Origin: Maratus speciosus
Lineage: Eukaryota > Arthropoda > Arachnida > Araneae > Salticidae
Direction of reading: 5' to 3'
Length of the DNA: 64,000 nucleotides
Assembly (NCBI GenBank): GCA_963932465.1
Contig: OZ010792.1
Span: 109,610,935-109,674,934 of the forward strand
The notes under the pieces were generated by a model. The model was not told the DNA's origin. It did no database searches and saw only the letters and a program-made list of their open reading frames with translations. This document shows, in pieces, positions 55,494 to 64,000 of the stretch (positions within the stretch are counted from its first letter, which is position 1; every line of letters begins with the position of its first letter). A program made the translations under genes and the position numbers.

Positions 55494-56459
55494 TAAATCC
55501 TAATTTTACAAAGGTGAAATGTTTTTGCTTGTGAAAACAACCTCATATTTTAAAGAAAATGGCACTTTCATTCATAAAGCTCAAACTTTTTTATTTTAAA
55601 TATGACGTAATTTTCAATGAATTTTCGTTTCACCTATGCTGAAATTAAGACCTGCTAATTAAAATAAATATTAAAATTGAATTTACATAATAATGCTAAT
55701 AAGAGTTTTAAGTTGTTTTAAACGTGCAGACTTCCCCATTGTTTTTCAACAGCATGCATTACTTAAATTTCCCTATCTTTTTGTTAGATTAATAAAACTA
55801 GCCCAATTTTTTTTTTCTTAGCTTTTTAAGAAAATGTTTTTTTACTAAAGTAAGTCATGTTCTAGTAAAGTATTACTGTTTTAGCAAAATAAGATGAGCT
55901 TAAACAATAAAAATATTTAATTGAATAACTGAGTTTTAAAAGAAAATACTTATTGGGTTATTTTTGTTACAAAAATTATGGAAAAATGGTTTAGATACCA
56001 ACCCTGTGGAAACACATACACACACAAGGGTTAGAAATTAGAGGTCGTTAGTCATCAAATGCAAGTAAATTATTGCATTTCATGACCATAAAATTATCCT
56101 TAGTCATTACAAATTTGACACCTAGCATTCTTTCCCTTTAATTTTTGTTTAACAAACCCTCTCATTTGTACTTTAGCATAGGTCCCCCCCCCCCCCCCCC
56201 CCCCCCCCCCGCCATTTGCACTTCAAGAACACCTGCTTTCGATAAAAGATCGGACAGCGGCATGCAGTATTGTAGTCGTAAAAATGCCAGATGGTATGTA
56301 CTACAAGGCAGGCAGTATAGAACCAGAGAATATATGCTATAGCTACAGAGGATATACAGAGTTATCCAGAAGGTATATGGCATGTACCCCTGTATACCTT
56401 TCACTACGTCCCGGGCAGCACGTGTCTTAGACTCCCTTGCACTTGTCAATCACATCTAA
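55494..56459. other. Spacer with poly-C tract
   Basis: C(27) at 56184-56210. The 56210-56450 stretch is GC-richer with small inverted motifs (GTATGTACTACAAGGCAGGCA..., GTATACC) and gives a minus frame rich in Y, L and C with a poly-glycine end. It is not recognised and is likely repeat-derived. Confidence 0.4.
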
Positions 56460-59004
56460 GTTAGCTTCACTTTAACCAATGACTGATAAAACTAACCTTG
56501 CAGAATACGCCCTTAAAAATTTTTGCACACCTTGTTCAAAAGAATGTTCAAAATTGAAGTTTCAATTCAATACAGTGCAGATTTACAACTTGGAGGTGAG
56601 CATTGAGCTGTGCATTTTAAAAGGGTGAAATGTGATATCTTTCCATTTTACATTACCATTTACAAAAAAATGTTCGAAAATAAGTGAAGACAATAAAGAA
56701 CTGCTGGATTCTGGCAAAGCATACTCTAGAACAATTTACAAAGAAATGAATGAACAATTCGACTTTTATAAAATGGAAGAAAGAGCACCCATGGCTCATT
56801 CAACATGATAATTTGATGCTATGCAATGTATGTAAAGAATTTACAAAACCAGAAGATACCAACTTTTTTAATGTAACTACTTTTGTACTTTTTAATATAA
56901 CTTTGTTTAGTTTTGCGATATGAAACAGTAATAAGTAATTTTATTCTGACAATGATTTGTTTTGTTATGTTATTCTTTAGTTACAAACAATATCAGCATT
57001 ATTTTATTCCTCTCTTGCCTCTAGCAAATTGCAAAAACAGAAAACGAGTACGAGTGACAATTACTCGTATCGACAACACACAATTACTTAGTTTTATCAC
57101 CAATAATGCGAATTGAAATTAATAACATTTTCCAATCACAATATTATCTACTTTGTGTTAGCTTTCAGAATTTTTCATCTCAGATCACCAAAGCACATAA
57201 CTTTACTACAAAATAAAAATGTATACTTCCAAAGGTTTTTTTTTTTTTTCCTTGAAAATATTATTTGGAATTGCACTTTCAAGATAAAAGGAATAATAAT
57301 AAAAAAAATTCTTCTGGAACTCTGAATCTCTCGTTGATAGTCTATAAAAACAAACTACTCTCTTTCGAGGCAGACCTTTGATCCAAATGATGGGTGCGGC
57401 TGTTGACTAATACACTACTAAGTGGAAAATTTGTTTATTTATTCTCCCATTCTCTCCTCCCTGTTCAGCACGTAGGAAAGTTAGAAATATTTTTTGAAGT
57501 ATGTTAAAATTTGAGGGAACTTTATCAAGTAAAAGAAAAATACATAAATAAAGCCAAGTGAAATAAAATTATAGAAAAAAAAAAATCTGTATTTTGAAAT
57601 GAGCTAATAGTATTTGTCAGTTACTAATAGAAATGCAATGCACATCTGGTAAAAAATTGGCAGTAGCCATATTTCAATTTTATTGTGGCAGAAAATTCAG
57701 CCTGGAATAATATACCAAGACATTAATAATATTTCTAATTAACAAATAACTAATAGGACATTAAAAAATAAGCTTAGTATTTTTATATCAAAATTTTATA
57801 AAGAGGAATTAAAAAATATTCTTTGTTTTTATTTATAATTTATATTTTTCAAAGCTTTATTATAATTTTTCTTTTTTTCAGTAATAAGATACTGTATCAT
57901 GAACGTTTTAAAATTTTAATGTCCCCCACCTTCAAAAAAAAAAAAAAAAAAAAAAGAATATTTATGTAGGATTTGTGAATATTTTTAAATGTCACACTGT
58001 AATATGTATCCAAAGATTCATTTATTTGCTATTTTTTTATTTTCTTGTGTACTTTCAGTCGCAGGATTTTTATATTTTTAACTAGCTTATATACCTGGTT
58101 GCATCTAAAAGTTAATATTTTCTTTCAATAGCCATAATTGTTTGATAATCTGTTTAGTATGTATATTAGCTTTATAAATTAAATAAGATAAACATTTTTC
58201 TAGAATCTAAATATTGTAGTTTAATCAAATTTTACACTCTTATAGAAATTCAGTTTTTATTTTGTTTTAGTGATTAACACAAAGATAAAGTGTTTAAAAC
58301 GTACATCCCCCACCCCTTGCCCATAACACATAAAAGTAGAAACAATGTTATTGTTAACATGGTTGCGACAAGAAATGAGAAAATATGATGTAACATAAAA
58401 TTACAACCATGAAATGCAATTTGGCATCTGGAAAAAAATATATAGGTGTCATTTGATGCCTTACTTAAAGTTTATAATTTCTCTTTGAAAAAACACCAAA
58501 AATGGACTCTGGGGACCAGAAAACATAAAAAAATACCAACAGACACAAAGCCATTGTAAAAATAGCAAAAACTGATTTAAGAAGCCTGAAAATAAAATAT
58601 ATACCAATATTTCTATATATTGATTTTTATCATGATTATAATACTTTTCCTACAATATATGTATAGGAGAAGTAAAACACATGTGTCAACAAAATAAAAT
58701 TTTAAAAAATCTTCCTGTTTGAATGTTAGTGCATTCAGTTTAGTTCAACACGAATTAAGATTGAAAAAACAAAAGGGCCAATAAACTGAAAGAGTCTATC
58801 AGCCATTGGCTTATAACTAAAATTTATAATTTTCATGTAAATTGAAAGAGCACATTTTTTAGAAAGTTCTATATATATTTTTTATACATATATTATTTAA
58901 ACACAGGACAAAAGTTAAAAGATATTTGTTTCAAATTATAAATCAACAGTTAAATAAATATTCGGAAAATAATCTGCAAATAGAAAATAAAAATTTGCAA
59001 TATA
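56460..59004. other. AT-rich region, no gene recognised
   Basis: Short plus frames at 56913 and 57113 lack motifs. An A-run lies at 57936-57955. Nothing supportable. Confidence 0.45.
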
Positions 59005-59770
59005 CAGTTGAGTCTCTATATAACGAAATCCATTGTTACAGTAAAAAATTCGTTATATCGAGAAATTTGTTATATAGAGAATAAGTAAAAATTCCTATTT
59101 AATGCGTAAATTTTGAACAAAAATTATTTTTGGGGTGTTTAGTTAAGAATTTGAAATGTTTAACTATAAATATTAAGCTAATATTTTATTTCTTAATTAA
59201 ACAGTTTCAAAAAAGAAAACAGGCATTTATTTTGAAAGCATAATAAAAATCACATAAGGAAAACTTACATTAATTTTATACGAAGAAATCTATTTTTTCG
59301 CTGTTTTGATTTCAAAATTGTTACACTCTCGAAAAAAATGTTCACACTTTAGCAAGGAATGAAAATTTGTATCTGGAACATTTTCCTCCATTTGAAGTCC
59401 TGTCCTTATACGATCAAAAGAAATCATCATATCACTGTGTGATGGTTTTTTCTCGCGTTATATGTTTTCGTTTTCATGCTCATCGTCACTTTCACCATCA
59501 TTGTTCATAACGCTGTTTAAAATATCACTATCAGTAGGATACTGCGCAATAGTGAGATTGTCATCCACTTCCAAAAAATCAGAGAGAGTATAACATTTTC
59601 TTCAACATTTCCGCGTTTCTTAATTAATGTCCATTTATCTTTTAAGTTTGCTAAAGCCACACTTTCTTCATTATCAGAATTCGCATTATTCTCCAGTTTA
59701 GAAAAGTCAGCCTTTTTGAAGCAATTTTAAATTGTTTCTTCAGTTACATCAAATCTCTAGGCTTTACAGA
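59005..59770 (-). mobile_element. Truncated pogo/Tigger element, right-hand part
   Basis: CAGTTGAGTCTCTATATAAC at 59005 after TA, with TTCGTTATATCGAGAAATTT and TTGTTATATAGAGAA inside, is a pogo/Jerky-type inverted repeat. The opposite end is missing; homology stops near 59770 where a Tc1-like fragment begins. Confidence 0.7.
59290..59762 (-). pseudogene. Tigger/Jerky-type transposase C-terminal pseudogene
   Basis: The minus strand reads RFDVTEETI, a stop, then NCFKKADFSKLENNANSDNE, ALANLKDKWTLIKKRGNVEE, a +1/-1 shift, DFLEVDDNLTIAQYPTDSDI, an in-frame TAA at 59458-59460, and on to SDMMISFDRIRTGLQMEE and a second stop at 59290. Helix TxETIxNCFxKA followed by an acidic D/E-rich linker is typical of the end of Tigger/pogo transposases after the DDE domain. 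At least two stops and one frameshift are visible. It lies in the right place, just inside the terminal repeat. Confidence 0.75.
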
Positions 59771-60039
59771 CATTTGAAAATTATTAGAATAATTGTGAAA
59801 TTTACATTAAAATCTTCTTATATTAAAGAAATAATGCATTTAAAAATATTGACACACTTAATATTTATTGTGCATCTCCTTGTTTTTATTAAAGATTCAA
59901 TACATTCTTGGCATACTTTGTATGAGTGTTTGGCAATTAATTTGTATTTCGTTGTCATGATGCCAAATTTGGATGAGTTTTTCTATCAGACCATTCTTGT
60001 TTGTGATGTTGCATTTCTTTAATTTAATTAAAGAAAACA
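59763..60039 (+). repeat. Tc1-like fragment flank, inverted copy at 62740
   Basis: 59857-60000 (TTGGCAATTAATTTGTATTT, ATGATGCCAAATTTGGATGA, TATCAGAC) is the inverse of 62740-62860. It links the pogo remnant to the Tc1 coding fragment. Confidence 0.7.
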
Positions 60040-60123
60040 TTTCCATGGCCTGGAAACAGTCCAGATATTAACCCCATAGAGAACCTTTGGGTTATTGCAA
60101 AGAAAAAAATTAAAGAAATATAA
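60040..60123 (+). pseudogene. Tc1-like transposase, third catalytic residue region
   Basis: The frame reads FPWPGNSPDINPIENLWVIA then KKKIKEI and a stop. WP-NSPDLNPIENLW is the diagnostic end of the Tc1 DDE domain, where the last acidic residue (E of IENLW) sits. Only about 27 residues remain; upstream parts are in other frames or lost. Cut-and-paste transposase in life; dead here. Confidence 0.85.
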
Positions 60124-60544
60124 CATCACAAACAAGACTAAACCTAAGGAAGACCTAAGTTGTCAATGGTGATTATACTAGAGAGGAGTCTAAGTTCGCG
60201 ACAATAAATAATTGTGTACTGAATATGAAAGAAATGGCATATTAAATCTCTTTTTTTTCTTCGTTTTCACAGGAAAATGATTGACTCATTAATCGAAATC
60301 GATTGAACTTAGCATATATTCATTTTTATGACAAATATCTAATAATAATCAAGGAAATGTATTTATTCGCAAAGAAGGTTTTTGGCGAGGACTTGGCGCG
60401 GTGCAAGCAAATAACTAGCAACCTTAAACCCCCAACAGAGCTGTGCGGGGTGAGGGTCAATAGATATTGCCTTCTCTTATTATCAGAGACTGTAGATTTT
60501 GATGTCCAATCAAAAGTTTCTTTTTTAAGCTATTACATATAGAG
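60124..60544. other. No gene recognised
   Basis: A GC-richer patch at 60375-60470 (GGCGAGGACTTGGCGCGGTG) gives a 79-codon plus frame without a known motif, probably repeat-derived. Confidence 0.4.
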
Positions 60545-61030
60545 AAAAATTTTCGGTGGATTCGAATTTTTCGGAAAATTTCACCCCAAGTACTTACCCA
60601 ACATATGGATGAAACATTTAAAATAACAAAGAAAATTTTCTTTTGCAAATTAAAACGAATAAAAGAAGCTCTTTATTGTAAGGCTGTTCTCAAAAAAATT
60701 ATCTTTCTCCGCTCAAGAACCGGAAACTTTATATTTTAAGGCTCTTTTTTAAATGTAAAAACAGGATACTTGCAGGCATGATATTTGAAGGGATTTGAAA
60801 TCGAACAGTTTTTCTTAGTTTCCGGTAAATTAATTACAAGCAATTGTTGTCTAAGAATGGATTTTTATTTATTTATCTAATTTACTGGACAATCACGTTG
60901 GATAGAAAATTTTGGTGGATTAGACAATTTCACCTCAAGTAAATATGAAGCATATGGAATGAATATGTAAAATAACAAGAATTTTCCTTTTGTGTGAATT
61001 AAAACGAACCTTTTTTTTTTTTTTTTTTAA
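60545..61030 (+). repeat. Diverged ~360-bp tandem pair (conserved ends)
   Basis: GAAAATTTTCGGTGGATT...ATTTCACCCCAAGTA...CATATGGATGAA...AAAATAACAAAGAAAATTTTC...AATTAAAACGAA at 60545-60660 recurs from 60905 to 61020 with about 20-25 percent change by eye. Confidence 0.7.
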
Positions 61031-62739
61031 TGCAGCTTTTCTTAAGTACATTCACGATATAATTTCCATCCCTCCACATACAGAAGTTTAAACTATTCTT
61101 ATTTTACTTAGAAAGAATTGATCAGAAGTTAAATTAATTTGTCTTTTAAACAATGTTATAAATTCAATATTTTAACAGTATTTTAGACACAAAAACAAGA
61201 AAAAATTCACCAGTTATTCAAAATGCATACTATATTTTTATACATAACTGTAAGTTAATTTGATTCGATAAGTTAAATTATAATTTAATTTGACATGAAT
61301 CAATTAACTGGAAACGAAATTGCAAAATATCTAAATATATTGGATTAGTTTAAAACAATTTCTTCAATGCTACTAAAAATGCGCATTTGTTTGTAAACAT
61401 TGTGAGAGGGTGTGTATGTGTGTTTCTGTCTATTTTAATAGATAAGTTTGAAAAAAGTGATATTATAATAATTTTTAGGATGAAATTTATATTGAATATG
61501 AAATTGGAATAAAATTTGTAAGGATATAATTAGATTATTTTCAAATTTTTCTTTTGTTTTAAACATAAAAATCGAATGCTAAATTATAAGAATTTTATCT
61601 TTATTTAAAATGTTAACATATATACCAATAATATTTTTTATTCGGCTTCATAATAAAACACTGCACAGCTTTTGAATTTTAGCATTCATTACTATGAGTT
61701 TATTACAGCGGTAGATTTATTTATTGTTATTATTGTAATGAAAGCTTTCAAATCTGGGACTAAATAGTAATTGATTTAGAAAAGAAAAGCTAAAAATATT
61801 AATTCCTGTTTCCTTTTATGATTTTCCGAAGAAGAGTTCTATTACAAACAAATCAGCGAAGACCATTTATTTTTATTATAAAAATAAGGGAGAAAACAAT
61901 TTTTATTTTATACACGTTTCATGCGATTTACAATAAATTCTATATTGAATGTACTAAAAAAAACTGTTCAATTTAATATGATATAGCTTTTTGCTAGCTA
62001 ATTTAATATATGATTTTTGTTCGCGCACTTTTAAAATAAAATTTCCTGTCTTTTTTTTTTTTTTTTTTTTTTTTTTTTGGTGGTTGGGTGGGAGGGTGTC
62101 TGAACTAAAACACAATTTTTCTCTTATAAATTAGTTCTTTCTGAATATTTTTGTACATTAAATCATCGTTAATTTTATATTTTTGCGAAAAAACGCTGAA
62201 AATAGCATTATAAATGACTAAAACTTCAAAAATTTCAGGATAAAAAAATTTCTATGTTGGAAAAAAATAGGATTATTCAATTTGCGAATGTTGAGAAATC
62301 GTCGTGCAAACCCCAAAAAAACCCACAAAAATTGCTGTACGCGAATTACAAATAAACTTCATTGAAAAAAGGATAAAATTTATTGTATTGGACTAAAAGT
62401 TAACAATTGGGTGTATTTTTAATAATGTAGAAAATCGCTGCGAAAAAACAAAACAAAAAAGAAACATTAAATTGTATAAGAATCACTAAAAATTCAGAAA
62501 TCACAGATGACGAAATTTAGTACATTAGACTAAAACAATGGAACCAAAATTCTTTTAGGAATACGGAACAATCTGCGTGGAACATGAAAAAACAAAAGAA
62601 TTGGTAACATGAACTCGCTCAAATTTATTCCCCCAAACAATGATAAACAGCCAAATCTGGCGATCCTACAACGCCAAAGTTAGTAAAAAGGCTGGCGTAG
62701 CATAGTACCCATTGACTAGTTAAACGTGCCCCAACTATA
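61031..62739. other. AT-rich region, no gene recognised
   Basis: A T(27) run at 62051-62078 is followed by GGTGGTTGGGTGGGAGGGTG. No coding or repeat ends seen. Confidence 0.45.
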
Positions 62740-62860
62740 GTCTGATAGAAAGACTCATCCAAATTTGGCATCATGGCAACGAAATACAAATTAATTGCCA
62801 AAATCATTTCTTTAATAAAAAACAAGGGGATGTACACTAAATATTAGTGCTGTAAAAGTA
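62740..62860 (-). repeat. Inverse copy of Tc1-flank repeat
   Basis: Minus strand reads TAATATTTAGTGTACATCCC, TTGGCAATTAATTTGTATTT and ATGATGCCAAATTTGGATGA, matching 59857-60000. A Tc1-like remnant on the opposite strand. Confidence 0.7.
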
Positions 62861-63060
62861 ACGACTAAATGAATACCCGTATGATGTCGTTACTTTCGAA
62901 CTCGCTACCCGTTAGAAAGTATTCGTTACTCGTTACTTTCGTTACTGTTCAAAAACCGAGTATTAACAATCATCGTATGTATACTACAAACCTGCAGCAA
63001 TAGCAAATCTAATTATATACCGCACATGAGTCTTTTGAAGAATTCGTTACTATTTTAACG
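62845..63060. mobile_element. hAT-like end (TAGTGCTGTAAAAG), solo or very short
   Basis: TAGTGCTGTAAAAGTAACGA followed by repeated CGTTACTTTCG / CGTTACT motifs is a hAT terminus style. The last such motif, CGTTACTATTTTAACG, is at about 63045-63060. A matching right end is not present, so the element is truncated. Confidence 0.5.
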
Positions 63061-63740
63061 TAAAATATGTGCTGCCATCTGTACGTTAAAAATACATTTA
63101 ATTTTCTACGTTTTAATGAAAAACAGGCAAACAAAATTAAAATACGATGCATAATTGAATATAACATGTCTAAATTGTATAATTTCTTACTTATGAAATA
63201 AGGAATAATCGGAGAAAGCAATTTAGTAAGAGTAAAAGTTCACTAAATTTATACGAAAACTATGAAATATAATTACACAGACAAAATATTTTACAAACAA
63301 ATTTACTTATTAATTTTACACTAAAAGTAATTATGTATTATGAAAATTTAATTTCTGGAATAATATGAAAATATTTAAATATATATATATTTAATTTCTT
63401 AAGTGATTATCCTATCAAATGACACTGTACTTCAGTCACATTATTATTTCTGAAATTATTGATTTATATTTAAAAATACCCTTTTTTCAAATATGAAATT
63501 TAAAAAGATAGCAACAAAAATATTTGGCACAGATGTCATATACGCATCACACTAGCGTGATTTTTTTTTCTGATGCCAATTTGGTGAAAACCTCGTTTTT
63601 GAATACAAATTACACATATATATATATTAAATAGGGAATAACAATAAATAAAAAATGTGTCATTAATAACTATAGAACAAAACAATTTATATAATTAAAA
63701 AAAAGAAAATAAAAGTAACTATACAATTTATTAACAAATA
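63061..63740. other. AT-rich spacer
   Basis: No gene or repeat recognised. Confidence 0.4.
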
Positions 63741-63880
63741 AACAACATCCGAGTTACCATATCAAGCAAAATAACGGCACTTTGCCGCCAGTTAAGTACC
63801 CCGGTGATTATATGACATTGGCCTCAGAAAAAAATTGCGCCAATATGGTGCGTATATGATATCTGTGCCAATTATTTTTA
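63741..63880 (+). repeat. Diverged copy of the MITE at 1361-1524
   Basis: AACAACATCCGAGTTACCAT, ATAACGGCACTTTGCCGCCA and TTGCGCCAATATGG match 1415-1524 in the same orientation. The left inverted end is missing. Confidence 0.7.
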
Positions 63881-63914
63881 CAAGCCAAACAGAAAAAAAA
63901 ACGAAAAAAAAAAG

Positions 63915-64000
63915 CAATTTAACAAATTACAACGACCATTTGGAAAATGATTTTTTCAAAGACTAAAATTTAAGACATAAAAAATCGCACGGAATTGATC
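63915..64000 (+). repeat. Dispersed repeat, cut by window end
   Basis: AATTTAACAAATTACAACGA through CACGGAATTGATC matches 50010-50090 with few changes. It continues beyond the window. Confidence 0.8.

Noticed and set aside
56162..56449. 95-codon minus frame ending in poly-glycine
   Set aside because: The glycine run is the poly-C tract read in reverse; no domain or splice context supports it.

Overview
This is an AT-rich eukaryotic window made almost wholly of transposable elements (TEs), their remnants and tandem repeats. The repertoire (cut-and-paste hAT elements, Tigger/pogo, a Tc1 fragment, a piggyBac-type MITE, Helitrons, a Penelope-like retroelement, a tRNA-derived SINE) and the base composition fit an arthropod such as a spider or other chelicerate. 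A cnidarian of Hydra type cannot be excluded from sequence alone. No bacterial-style operons, promoters or CRISPR are present, and no open reading frame longer than about 115 codons was seen. The one likely host coding piece is a 3'-terminal exon on the minus strand at 38036-38277, with a splice acceptor and a downstream AATAAA.

Layout. 1-2620: a foldback, a palindromic MITE and the 3' end of a Penelope-like element with a hammerhead-like relic. 2623-6787: two Helitrons joined head-to-tail plus a second-family Helitron end. 7427-12576: a ~180-bp satellite broken by a foldback, then a seven-unit ~325-bp satellite. 12987-16465: a TTAA-flanked MITE and a palindromic 2.65-kb transposon (element A). 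17839-23283: a hAT element hosting two abutting Helitrons, one hosting a SINE. 24568-28319: a hAT element hosting another hAT, both filled with 31-34-bp minisatellites. 29015-33300: a microsatellite-ended repeat hosting a pogo-like element. 33594-36269: a second palindromic transposon (element B). 36498-43601: two hAT elements around the host exon, the larger holding a decayed transposase and a palindrome with tRNA-like arms. 43990-46690: a satellite hosting a hAT. 47298-48878: a 779-bp tandem duplication carrying a foldback. 50601-52605: a long palindrome split by a Tigger element. 52765-53835: three 351-bp repeats derived from Helitron sequence. 54116-55485: a minisatellite-bearing hAT. 59005-63060: pogo and Tc1 remains and a solo hAT end.

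No genes work together here as a pathway. What stands out is the structure: nested insertions with readable target-site duplications (TSDs), two empty-site comparisons inside the window, a flush Helitron head-to-tail junction, and two unclassified 8-bp-TSD transposons (both starting TAGGGTGG) whose inverted arms have swallowed large parts of their own transposase genes. All product calls come from reading motifs by eye. No database search was run.
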